Of a stretch of 64,000 nucleotides of DNA, positions 18,078-26,226 are shown one piece after another. The position numbers and the translations under genes were made by a program. Location of the stretch: assembly GCF_000826085.1 (NCBI RefSeq), contig NZ_CCYM01000003.1, forward strand, positions 868,001 to 932,000, written 5' to 3'. A model generated the notes under the pieces. That model did no database searches, was not told the origin of the DNA, and saw nothing but the letters and a program-made list of their open reading frames with translations. Source of the stretch: Nigerium massiliense. Lineage in GTDB: Bacteria > Actinomycetota > Actinomycetes > Propionibacteriales > Propionibacteriaceae. Within the stretch, counting starts at the first letter, position 1, and every line of letters starts with the position of its first letter.

Positions 18078-19598
18078 ATGCCGCATCAAGACCAGTACGT
18101 CATGGCCATCGACCAGGGCACGACGAGCACCCGAGCGATCATCTTCGACCACAGTGGCCAGATCGTCTCGACCGGGCAGAAGGAGCACGAGCAGATCTTC
18201 CCGAGGGCCGGCTGGGTCGAGCACGATCCCCAGGAGATCTGGACGAACGTCCGTTCGGTCGTGGCCGAGGCTCTCGCCCATGTCAGCCTGAACAATCACG
18301 ACATCGCAGCCGTCGGCATCACGAACCAGCGCGAGACCACCGTCGTGTGGGACCGCGAGACGGGTAAGCCGGTCTACAACGCGATCGTCTGGCAGGACAC
18401 CCGCACCAGCAAGATCATCGAGGAGTTGGGCGGCGGCGACCAGAACAAGTACAAGGATCGCGTCGGCCTGCCTCTGGCGACCTACTTCTGCGGCCCGAAG
18501 GTCAAGTGGATCCTCGACAACGTGGACGGGGCCCGCGAGCGGGCGGAGGCCGGCAAGCTCATGATGGGCACCATCGACACCTGGGTGCTGTGGAACATGA
18601 CGGGCGGCGTGGACGGCGGCGTCCACGTCACCGACGTGACCAACGCCTCGCGCACCATGCTGATGGACCTGAAGACCCTGTCCTGGGACGAAGAGATCGC
18701 CAAGGACATGACGATCCCCATGAGCATGCTGCCCGAGATCCGCTCCTCCTCCGAGGTGTACGGCACGAACCGCCCGAAGGGTCTGATCGCCGGCGTCCCG
18801 ATCGCCGGCATCCTGGGCGACCAGCAGGCCGCCACGTTCGGCCAGGCCTGCTTCGAGGTCGGCATGGCCAAGAACACCTACGGCACCGGCAACTTCATGC
18901 TGCTCAACACGGGCGAGGAGATCGTCCCCAGCGAGAACGGCCTGCTGACCACCGTCTGCTACAAGATCGGCGACAACAAGCCGGTCTACGCGCTCGAGGG
19001 TTCGATCGCCGTCACGGGCTCGCTCGTGCAGTGGCTGCGCGACAACATGAAGATGTTCAGCAGCGCTCCCGAAGTCGAAGAGCTCGCCAAGCAGGTGGAG
19101 GACAACGGCGGGTGCTACTTCGTCCCGGCGTTCTCCGGCCTGTTCGCCCCGTACTGGCGCTCGGACGCCCGCGGCGTCCTGGTGGGTCTGACCCGCTACA
19201 TCAACCGCAACCACATCGCCCGCGCGGCGCTGGAGTCCACGGCCTACCAGACGCGCGAGGTGCTGGACGCCATGAACGCCGACTCCGGGGTCGACCTGAC
19301 CGAGCTGAAGGTGGACGGCGGCATGACCGCCAACGACACCCTGATGCAGTTCCAGGCCGACATGCTGGGCGTGCCCGTCGTTCGCCCCGTCGTCGCCGAG
19401 ACCACCGCGCTCGGTGCGGCCTACGCCGCCGGCATCGCGGTCGGCTACTGGAAGGGCGAGCAGGACGTCATCGACAACTGGAAGGAGGACAAGCGCTGGG
19501 AGCCGACGATGGACGAGGCCGAGCGCGAGCGCCTCTACCGCCAGTGGAAGAAGGCCATCGAGCGCACCTTCGATTGGGTCGACGACGACGTGAAGTGA
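18078..19598 (+). CDS. glpK: Glycerol kinase
   Basis: A 506-residue FGGY-family kinase making glycerol-3-phosphate, the substrate of GlpABC. Motifs: [15 protein letters not shown] at the N-terminus, [33 protein letters not shown] and [19 protein letters not shown] near the C-terminus. The ATG at 18078 follows GGAGG at good spacing; earlier in-frame codons are not family-like. No glycerol facilitator gene is next to it. A strong hairpin follows. Confidence 0.97.
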   Translation: MPHQDQYVMAIDQGTTSTRAIIFDHSGQIVSTGQKEHEQIFPRAGWVEHDPQEIWTNVRSVVAEALAHVSLNNHDIAAVGITNQRETTVVWDRETGKPVYNAIVWQDTRTSKIIEELGGGDQNKYKDRVGLPLATYFCGPKVKWILDNVDGARERAEAGKLMMGTIDTWVLWNMTGGVDGGVHVTDVTNASRTMLMDLKTLSWDEEIAKDMTIPMSMLPEIRSSSEVYGTNRPKGLIAGVPIAGILGDQQAATFGQACFEVGMAKNTYGTGNFMLLNTGEEIVPSENGLLTTVCYKIGDNKPVYALEGSIAVTGSLVQWLRDNMKMFSSAPEVEELAKQVEDNGGCYFVPAFSGLFAPYWRSDARGVLVGLTRYINRNHIARAALESTAYQTREVLDAMNADSGVDLTELKVDGGMTANDTLMQFQADMLGVPVVRPVVAETTALGAAYAAGIAVGYWKGEQDVIDNWKEDKRWEPTMDEAERERLYRQWKKAIERTFDWVDDDVK

Positions 19599-19618
19599 GC
19601 GATCACCGATCACCTGTC

Positions 19619-19650
19619 GGCCGGGCCGGGGCACACGCCCCGGCCCGGCC
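19619..19650. terminator. Bidirectional hairpin between glpK and the DUF2017 gene
   Basis: A perfect 14-bp inverted repeat with a 4-base loop (arms 19619-19632 and 19637-19650). It lies between convergent stops at 19598 and 19683, so it can serve both. Confidence 0.75.
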
Positions 19651-19682
19651 GCTGTGCAGGTAGCGGTGCCGCGCCGCCTTCG

Positions 19683-20240
19683 TCAGGAGTGGACGGCCTC
19701 CAGCAGGGTCTCCAGGACGTAGCCGAGCCACTCGTACAGGTGCATCAGGTTGCGGCGGGGGTCACGGGACGGCAGCCGGGAAAGCTTGCGCTGGGAGCGC
19801 TCGTCGACGATGCCCAGGCGGGCCGCCATCGCGAGCCGGACGGCGTTCAGCGTCTTGATCCACGGCCCGACGTGGTCGTCGGGGATGACGAGCCGCTCCT
19901 CGTTGATCGTGTCCAGGTCGGCCAGGACGATGTCCGCGTCGGCCACCCGGCCACGGATGGCCTCCTCATCGGTGAACCGGCGGAACTCGGCCGCGGCCTC
20001 GGGATCGTCGGGGTAGGCGTCCGGGAAGAGTCGCTGGACGACGGGGTCGGTGCGGTCGAGCTCGGGGCGGTCGGCGTCGGGGAATCCGTTGAACAGCTTC
20101 TCCAGGGGATCGACGTCGCGGACAGCCTCGCGTCCGCCCATCACCTCGACCACCTGGTCGACGAGGGAGGCCAGCAGGCTGACCTCAAACTCCTCGAACT
20201 CGGCGCTGAGTCCGGCGGGCGTCCGTTCGAACGCCTTCAC
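19683..20240 (-). CDS. DUF2017 family protein
   Basis: A 185-residue actinobacterial protein of unknown function that is nearly always encoded right after clpS. It is acidic, predicted largely helical, and ends with NLMHLYEWLGYVLETLLEAV. The GTG at 20240 overlaps the clpS stop as GTGA. A role tied to ClpS/Clp proteolysis is suggested only by neighbourhood. Confidence 0.85.
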   Translation of the reverse strand: MKAFERTPAGLSAEFEEFEVSLLASLVDQVVEVMGGREAVRDVDPLEKLFNGFPDADRPELDRTDPVVQRLFPDAYPDDPEAAAEFRRFTDEEAIRGRVADADIVLADLDTINEERLVIPDDHVGPWIKTLNAVRLAMAARLGIVDERSQRKLSRLPSRDPRRNLMHLYEWLGYVLETLLEAVHS

Positions 20241-20551
20241 TCGGAGCGCTCCAGCGTGGCCCACAGGCCGTAACCCTGCAACGCGGCGACGTCGCGCTCC
20301 ATCTCCTCGCGCGTCCCGGAGTTCACGACCGCCTTGCCCTGCGTGTGCACCTGCATCATGAGGCGTTCGGCCTTCCCCTTCGGGTAGTGGAAGTAGGTGA
20401 CGAACACGTGGGTCACATAGGTCATGAGGTTGACGGGGTCGTCCCAGACGAGGGTCACCCAGGGCGTCAGCGCCTGCTCGGCCGGACGTTCGGCGACCGC
20501 CGTCGAACCGGCGGGCGCGCCGGGTGTCTGCGGAAATGCCATAACCACCAT
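20237..20551 (-). CDS. clpS: ClpS, adaptor of the ClpAP/ClpCP protease
   Basis: About 104 residues. The N-degron-binding core is WVTLVWDDPVNLMTYVTHVF, followed by KGKAERLMMQVHTQGKAVV and GLWATLE. ClpS delivers substrates with N-terminal destabilising residues. The start is uncertain: the ATG at 20551 has a CAGGGT 8 nt upstream, and an in-frame ATG at 20542 is also possible. Divergent from pncB with only about 31 bp between start codons. Confidence 0.93.
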   Translation of the reverse strand: MVVMAFPQTPGAPAGSTAVAERPAEQALTPWVTLVWDDPVNLMTYVTHVFVTYFHYPKGKAERLMMQVHTQGKAVVNSGTREEMERDVAALQGYGLWATLERSE

Positions 20552-20569
20552 TGTGACAGACCCTGTGGT

Positions 20570-20575
20570 TAGGCT
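20570..20575 (+). promoter_or_regulatory. Leaderless -10 hexamer for pncB
   Basis: TAGGCT, 7 nt before the ATG at 20583. It rules out longer in-frame starts, which would read through clpS. Confidence 0.6.
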
Positions 20576-20582
20576 GACCCTC

Positions 20583-21899
20583 ATGATCACCACGACGGCG
20601 CTGCTGACCGATCACTACGAGTTGACCATGATCAAGGCGGCGATAGGTTCAGGGACGGCCTTCCGGCGGTCGGTCTTCGAATTGTTCCCCCGCCGGCTGC
20701 CCGAGGGCCGCCGCTACGGCGTCGTCGCCGGCGTCGGGCGCATGCTGAACGCGCTGGAGAACTTCACCTTCGACGACGCGACCATCGACTTCCTGCGCCG
20801 CACCGGTGTCGTGGACGACCCCACCGCGCAGTGGCTGTCGACGTACCGCTTCACCGGCGACATCTGGGGCTACCCCGAGGGGGAGCTGTACTTCCCGAAC
20901 TCGCCGCTGTTGCAGGTGGAGGGCACGTTCGCCGAGGCCTGCGTCCTCGAAACGCTGCTGTTGTCGATCTACAACTACGACTCCGCGGTCGCGTCCGCGG
21001 CGTCCCGCATGACGTTGATGGCAGGCAGCCGCCCCTGCATCGAGATGGGCTCGCGCCGCACCAACGAGTGGGCCGCCGTCGCGGCCGCGCGCGCCGCCTA
21101 CATCGCGGGCTTCGCTTCGACGTCCAACCTCGAGGCGGGGCACTCCTATGGGGTGCCGACCGCGGGCACCGCCGCGCACTCGTTCACGCTGCTCCACGAC
21201 ACCGAAGAAGAGGCCTTCCGCGCCCAGCTCGCCTCCCTGGGCGACAACACGACCTTGCTGGTCGACACCTACGACATCCGCGAGGCCGTCATCAAGGGCG
21301 TCGAGTTGACCGATGGACGCCTCGGCGCCGTCCGCCTCGACTCCGGCGACCTGGCCGAGCTGGCCGTCGACGTCCGCAAGCTGCTCGACTCCCTGGGCGC
21401 CGACAAGACCCGCATCATCGTCACGTCCGACCTCGACGAGTGGCAGATCGCCGCGCTGCGCGGGGCCCCCGTGGACGGCTACGGCGTCGGGACGTCGCTG
21501 GTGACCGGCTCCGGGCACCCCACCTGCGGCTTCGTCTACAAGCTCGTCAGCCGCGCCACCGGCGACTCCGCGGACTCCCCCATGGAGCCCGTCTACAAGA
21601 AGTCGCTCAACAAGGCCACGGTCGGCGGGCGCAAGTTCGCGCTGCGCCGCCTCGACTCCTTCGACCGCGCGGAGGCGGAGGTCGTCGGCATCGGGGCCCC
21701 GGCCGACGGCGACAACAACGACCGCGACCTGCTGGTCCCGCTGGTCACCAACGGCGAGATCGTCGGACGCGAGGAGCTCAGCGTCGCACGCGACCGCCAC
21801 CTCGCCGCCCGCGACGAGCTCCCCCGCGCCGCCCGCAAGATGTCCAAGGGCGACCCCGCGATCCCGACCATCTACCTCGATGAGGAGGCCGCCCGATGA
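20583..21899 (+). CDS. pncB: Nicotinate phosphoribosyltransferase
   Basis: A 438-residue enzyme of NAD salvage joining nicotinate and PRPP. Motifs: LLTDHYELTMIKAA, FELFPRRLPEGRRYGVVAG, RTNEWAAVAAARAAYIAGFASTSN (broken here at family-conserved Arg/Asn) and VRLDSGDLAEL. Its stop overlaps the pncA start by 4 bases, so nicotinate released by PncA is used by the co-translated PncB. The arrangement with divergent clpS-DUF2017 matches mycobacteria. Confidence 0.96.
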   Translation: MITTTALLTDHYELTMIKAAIGSGTAFRRSVFELFPRRLPEGRRYGVVAGVGRMLNALENFTFDDATIDFLRRTGVVDDPTAQWLSTYRFTGDIWGYPEGELYFPNSPLLQVEGTFAEACVLETLLLSIYNYDSAVASAASRMTLMAGSRPCIEMGSRRTNEWAAVAAARAAYIAGFASTSNLEAGHSYGVPTAGTAAHSFTLLHDTEEEAFRAQLASLGDNTTLLVDTYDIREAVIKGVELTDGRLGAVRLDSGDLAELAVDVRKLLDSLGADKTRIIVTSDLDEWQIAALRGAPVDGYGVGTSLVTGSGHPTCGFVYKLVSRATGDSADSPMEPVYKKSLNKATVGGRKFALRRLDSFDRAEAEVVGIGAPADGDNNDRDLLVPLVTNGEIVGREELSVARDRHLAARDELPRAARKMSKGDPAIPTIYLDEEAAR

Positions 21900-22468
21900 G
21901 CACCGCGCTCATCATCGTCGATGTCCAGAACGATTTCTGTGAGGGAGGGGCCCTCGCCGTCGACGGCGGCGAGGCGACCGCCAGCCACATCTCCACGTAC
22001 CTGGCTCAGCAGCCGGACTACGCCGCGGTCGTCGCCACCCGCGACTGGCACATCGATCCCGGCGCCCACTTCAGCGACGACCCCGACTTCGTGACGAGCT
22101 GGCCGCGGCACTGCGTCGCGGACAGCCCCGGCGCCGACTTCCACCCGAACCTGCGCTACCGCACGTTCGACGGCGTGTTCGACAAGGGCCAGTACGACGA
22201 CGGCTACTCCGGCTTCAGCGGCAAGGAATCCTCGACGCGCGCCAAGCTCGGCGACTTCCTGCGCCGCCTCGGCGTCGACTCCGTCGAGGTGTGCGGCATC
22301 GCCACCGACCACTGCGTCCGCGCCACCGCGCTGGACGCCGCGAGCGCGGGCTTCGCCACGACGGTGCTCGTCGACCTGACCGCCGCGGTCGACCCGGCCG
22401 GCATCAAGAAGGTCTACGCCGAGTTCGCCGACGCCGGCGTCCGCGTGCGCCGCAACAACCTGGCGTAA
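21896..22468 (+). CDS. pncA: Nicotinamidase
   Basis: A 190-residue isochorismatase-fold enzyme that deamidates nicotinamide to nicotinate. The catalytic triad is visible: Asp9 (IIVDVQNDF), Lys97 (FDKGQY) and Cys140 (ATDHCVRAT). A metal site is suggested by Asp50/His52 (ATRDWHID). The ATG overlaps the pncB stop (ATGA). The homologous mycobacterial enzyme activates pyrazinamide. Confidence 0.95.
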   Translation: MSTALIIVDVQNDFCEGGALAVDGGEATASHISTYLAQQPDYAAVVATRDWHIDPGAHFSDDPDFVTSWPRHCVADSPGADFHPNLRYRTFDGVFDKGQYDDGYSGFSGKESSTRAKLGDFLRRLGVDSVEVCGIATDHCVRATALDAASAGFATTVLVDLTAAVDPAGIKKVYAEFADAGVRVRRNNLA

Positions 22469-22487
22469 TGACGCCGCCGAAGACCCG

Positions 22488-23351
22488 CTAGAGAAGGAAG
22501 CTCCGCAGTGCAGCGCCGAGTTGGGCGGGGTTCTCCTCGGCCATGTGGTGTCCAGAATTGATGACGACTCGCTGGGGTTCCTGTCGGCACCAGGCGCGCC
22601 AGATGTCGCTGGGGTCGCCGTACAGCCTCTCCATGTCATCGCGGCTGGACCATCCGACCAAGCTCGGGCACTCGATGACGCGCCCAGCGGCCCGATCGGC
22701 AGCATCGTTCGCTCGATCAATGCTCAGGCTGGCCCGGTAGTCCTCAAGCATCGCCCGGACAGTCGCTGGGTTGGTGACCGCGGCGACCATGTCCTGATAG
22801 TTCTCGTCGCCCATCTGCCGCCGGTCCGGCCGGTACCAGGCGAGTGGGTCCGCAGTGATGACGCGCTCGGCCTGATCGGAGGCGAAGAAGAACCAGTGCC
22901 ACCACTCTTGGGCGAAGCGCGCGTCGACCCGCTCAAGGGCCTCGAGGATGGGAACACTGTCCAGCACGGCGAGGCGAGCCACTCGCTCCGGGTGGTCGAG
23001 CGCGCACCGGTAGGCGACGTAGCTGCCACGATCGTGGCCGACCACGGCGAACCGCTCATGACCCAGTTGTGACATCAGACGCGCGATGTCATCGGCCATC
23101 GCGCGATCGCAATAGGCGTGGTGCTCCGGGTCGGGAGAGGGAGTTGACGACTGCCCGTAGCCGCGCAGGTCCGGGCAGACGACCGCGAGCCCGGCCCTGA
23201 CGAGGACGGGGGCGACGGCGTGCCACGTCGTGTGGGTGCGCGGGTGTCCGTGCAAGAGGACCACGGCGGGGCCCTCCCCGGCGTAGCGGACGCGCAGTGT
23301 GACATCGTCGTCGACAGCCACCCGAGCCCGGGCGAAGCCCTCGAAGATCAT
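22488..23351 (-). CDS. Alpha/beta hydrolase, haloacetate (fluoroacetate) dehalogenase-like
   Basis: A 287-residue alpha/beta hydrolase. LLHGHPRTHTTWH forms the oxyanion region. The nucleophile elbow is GHDRGS with Asp107 and Arg108, and a WWHWFF motif (150-155) follows. The Asp-Arg pair plus W/YWHW resembles fluoroacetate dehalogenases, whose halide pocket uses His-Trp residues; catalytic His is His268 or His269 in SGHHMAEENP. Epoxide hydrolase activity is an alternative. It follows malQ by 22 bp on the same strand and converges with pncA. Confidence 0.8.
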   Translation of the reverse strand: MIFEGFARARVAVDDDVTLRVRYAGEGPAVVLLHGHPRTHTTWHAVAPVLVRAGLAVVCPDLRGYGQSSTPSPDPEHHAYCDRAMADDIARLMSQLGHERFAVVGHDRGSYVAYRCALDHPERVARLAVLDSVPILEALERVDARFAQEWWHWFFFASDQAERVITADPLAWYRPDRRQMGDENYQDMVAAVTNPATVRAMLEDYRASLSIDRANDAADRAAGRVIECPSLVGWSSRDDMERLYGDPSDIWRAWCRQEPQRVVINSGHHMAEENPAQLGAALRSFLL

Positions 23352-23373
23352 GCCCGTCCGCTCGCCAGCGCCG

Positions 23374-25521
23374 TCAGTGCGTGGCCGGCGGGACGTCTTG
23401 TCCGTTCATCACGGCGGCGAGCCTGGCGGCGCGCGGGTTCACGAACACCTCTTCGAGCAGCAGCGGCCGCTTGTCGGGCCCGCTGAGCGGAACGCGCCAG
23501 TTCGGGTACTCGTCGATCGTGCCCGGCTGGTTCTGCGTGCGCTGGTCGCCGACGGCGTCCGTCAGAGCCGCGTTGAGCACGCGCGACGGCGTCCGGGTGA
23601 GGAAGCGATGCATGGCCAGCACCATCTGCTCGACCTCGTCGACACCCTCGCCGGCGCGCAGCAGGCCTCGGGAGGCCAGCAGCTCTTTCCACTCGGCCAG
23701 CTCGCGGCGCAGGCCCTCCATCTCGTGGTCGAGACTCTCGGTCAGGACGCCGAGGCGGTCCTGCAGACGCAGGTGGTTGCCCTCCAGGTAGCCGGTGGTG
23801 GGCGGCAGGTCGTGCGTGGTGACGGACGCGAGGCAGTACTCGCGGTACCGCTCCGGCGGCAACAGGACGCCGTCGGAGTCGCGCTCGAACCAGGCGACGG
23901 AGGTGCCCAGGACGCCTCGTTCGCGCAGGTAGGTGCGCACCCACGGCTCGACGGTGCCGAGGTCCTCCCCCACCACCAGCGCGCCGGCTCGCGTGGCCTC
24001 GAGGATCACGATGCCGACCATCGCCTCGTGGGCGTAACGGACATAGCTGCCCTTGGTCGGCTGCATGCCAGCCGGCACCCACCACAGGCGGAACAACCCC
24101 ATGATGTGGTCGATGCGGATGCCGCCGGAGTGACGCAGGATGCCCGCGACCATCGCCCGGAACGGCTCGTAGGCGAGCTCCTCCAGCCGGTCGGGTCGCC
24201 AAGGCGACTGGCCCCAGTCCTGGCCGAGCTGGTTGAAGTGGTCCGGCGGTGCGCCGACGCTCACCCCACCGGCGAACACGTCGCGGTCCATCCAGACCTC
24301 CGCGGAGTCCTGACTCACCCCGACCGCCAGGTCGTTCATGACGCCGATGCACATGCCGGCGTCCTTGGCCGCGTTCTGCGCCAGGCTCAGCTGGCCGTCG
24401 GCGACCCACTGCAGCCAGATGTTGAAGGCGACGTCGTCCGCGTGCTCCTTGGCCAGGGCGGCCACGGCGGGCGACTCGGGATCGCGCAGGTCTTCGGGCC
24501 ACTCGCGCCAGTTCATGCCGTGCAGGCTCACCAGGACGCACCAGATCGCGAAGTGCTGCAGGCTGCGGCCCTCGCGGGCGACGAAGTCGTCGCGGCTCAT
24601 CTGTCGGGCGGCGGAGCGTCCGTCGTCGTAGACGATGCGCAGCGCGTCCATCTTGGCGGTCCAGATCGGATCGCGTTCGATGCGGTCGAGCTCGCCCACG
24701 CGCGCCATCAGGTCGTCCTTGATCGCCTGGATCTGCTGGCGCTTCTTCTCCGGCAGCGTCGCGTACTCGGCGATCGACTCGGGCCGGATGTAGAGAGGGC
24801 TGACGTAGCGACGGCTGCTCGGCAGGTAGGGCGACGGCTCGATCGGCGGCATCGGCTCGGCCGCGTGGAGCGGGTTCGTCAGCACGTAGGACGCCTGCTG
24901 CTGCGTCGTCGACCAGATGGCGAGGTCGGCCAGGTCGGCCAGGTCGCCCATCCCCCAGCTCTCCAGCGAACGGACGCTGTACAGCTGCGTGGAATAGCCC
25001 CACACGCGCCGCGATCCCATGCCGGCCGGGAACCCGAGGAAGCGGGGGCTGACGATCAGCGTCGACTCCGCCACCTTCTCGTCGGATTCCAGCCGCAACC
25101 GGTGGTAGCCCGTCGGCAGGTCCGCCGGGATCCAGAACGTCGCCTGCCCGACCAGGCGGTCGTCGACCCAGCGGTCGGGCTCCCAGTCGTCCACCTGATA
25201 GGTGTCGCGCCAGCCGCCGTCCTCGAGCTGGACGGTGAGCACCGCGGGCGCCCCGGCGTCCACGTGGACGGTCACGTGCGTGCCGTCGCCCTCGATCACC
25301 GGGACGCACGGCGGCAGTGGGCGACGCCAGGACCGCAGCTGCAACTCTGTGAGGGCCGCCTCCGCCCGCTCCGGCGTCGAGGCGTCCACGTCCATGCCCG
25401 CGAGGATGCCGACGATCGTGTCGTCCTCGATGTCGGTCGGCCTGCCCTTCCAATCGGTGAAGGAGGTCGCGATCCCGAAGGCGTCGGCGAGTTCGACGAG
25501 CGTGGGGTTGAGGTGCGCCAT
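23374..25521 (-). CDS. malQ: 4-alpha-glucanotransferase (amylomaltase)
   Basis: A 715-residue GH77 enzyme that disproportionates maltodextrins. The catalytic set is intact: nucleophile Asp in GIRIDHIMGLFRLWW, general acid Glu in VVGEDLGTVEP and third Asp in TTHDLPPTTGY. An N-terminal extension of about 140 residues with a beta-sandwich look precedes the barrel, as in other actinobacterial MalQ. A short in-frame repeat encodes DLADLADLA. No clear ribosome binding site precedes the ATG at 25521. Confidence 0.94.
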   Translation of the reverse strand: MAHLNPTLVELADAFGIATSFTDWKGRPTDIEDDTIVGILAGMDVDASTPERAEAALTELQLRSWRRPLPPCVPVIEGDGTHVTVHVDAGAPAVLTVQLEDGGWRDTYQVDDWEPDRWVDDRLVGQATFWIPADLPTGYHRLRLESDEKVAESTLIVSPRFLGFPAGMGSRRVWGYSTQLYSVRSLESWGMGDLADLADLAIWSTTQQQASYVLTNPLHAAEPMPPIEPSPYLPSSRRYVSPLYIRPESIAEYATLPEKKRQQIQAIKDDLMARVGELDRIERDPIWTAKMDALRIVYDDGRSAARQMSRDDFVAREGRSLQHFAIWCVLVSLHGMNWREWPEDLRDPESPAVAALAKEHADDVAFNIWLQWVADGQLSLAQNAAKDAGMCIGVMNDLAVGVSQDSAEVWMDRDVFAGGVSVGAPPDHFNQLGQDWGQSPWRPDRLEELAYEPFRAMVAGILRHSGGIRIDHIMGLFRLWWVPAGMQPTKGSYVRYAHEAMVGIVILEATRAGALVVGEDLGTVEPWVRTYLRERGVLGTSVAWFERDSDGVLLPPERYREYCLASVTTHDLPPTTGYLEGNHLRLQDRLGVLTESLDHEMEGLRRELAEWKELLASRGLLRAGEGVDEVEQMVLAMHRFLTRTPSRVLNAALTDAVGDQRTQNQPGTIDEYPNWRVPLSGPDKRPLLLEEVFVNPRAARLAAVMNGQDVPPATH

Positions 25522-25556
25522 TGCGTGACTTTCTGCTGAACAGGGCCGGAGCTCGG

Positions 25557-26105
25557 TCAGCCTACCGCCTCGACGCCGCCCCCACCGGAGGAGTCGACGG
25601 GCTGGTCATCCCCGCGCCAGGCGGCCTCGAAACCGGCCAGCAGCTTGCGCAGCAGCACGGCGATCTCGTCGGACTGCTCGCACGTCAACGCGCCCAGCAG
25701 GTCGCGTTCGAACGAGATGAGGTCGGCCAGCGCGGCGTCCACCACCTTGGCCCCGGGCTCGGTCAGCCGCACCCGGACGCCACGCCGGTCGCGCGGGTCG
25801 GGCAGCCGCTCGACCATGCCTCGCGCGGCGAGGCGATCGATGCGATTGGTCATGGTCCCGGACGTCGAGAGTGTCTGGTGGATGAGCGCGCCGGGCGACA
25901 GCTCGTACGGCGCCCCCTCGCGGCGCAGCGCCGCGAGCACGTCGAACTCCCACACCTCGAGTCCGTGCCCGGCGAACGCCTCCTTGCGCGCGAGGTCGAG
26001 ATGGCGGGCGAGCCGGCTGACCCGGGAGAAGACGCGCAGCGGGCTCGCATCGAGGTGCGGCGCCTCGGTGCGCCAGGCCTGGAGGATGCGGTCGACTTCG
26101 TCCAT
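25557..26105 (-). CDS. MarR-family transcriptional regulator
   Basis: About 182 residues. It has the MarR winged helix: EVWEFDVLAALRREG, LSPGALIHQTLSTSGTMTNRIDRL as recognition helix and DPRDRRGVRVRLTEPG as wing. The ATG at 26105 follows AAGGAG. A perfect inverted repeat (26121-26134) lies 16 bp upstream, suiting autoregulation. The MFS exporter upstream on the same strand is the probable target. Ligand unknown. Confidence 0.9.
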   Translation of the reverse strand: MDEVDRILQAWRTEAPHLDASPLRVFSRVSRLARHLDLARKEAFAGHGLEVWEFDVLAALRREGAPYELSPGALIHQTLSTSGTMTNRIDRLAARGMVERLPDPRDRRGVRVRLTEPGAKVVDAALADLISFERDLLGALTCEQSDEIAVLLRKLLAGFEAAWRGDDQPVDSSGGGGVEAVG

Positions 26106-26120
26106 GCTTGAGTGACTCCT

Positions 26121-26134
26121 TCTCGATGTCGAGA
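26121..26134. promoter_or_regulatory. Candidate MarR operator
   Basis: TCTCGA-TG-TCGAGA is a perfect 6+6 palindrome of the kind MarR dimers bind, just before the marR start. A second inverted repeat, ACCACC/GGTGGT, lies at 26154-26171. Confidence 0.55.
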
Positions 26135-26226
26135 CTCTAGCGGTCAACTCACTACCACCACGAACGGTGGTCACATGTGCGTTCGTTCATGTTCGCGCTG
26201 AGCACCCATGCACACCGCACCATCCG

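Noticed and set aside
24890..24945. Short direct repeats in malQ (GGTCGGCCA-type units)
   Set aside because: They are in frame, encode DLADLADLA in a helix and do not disturb the gene.
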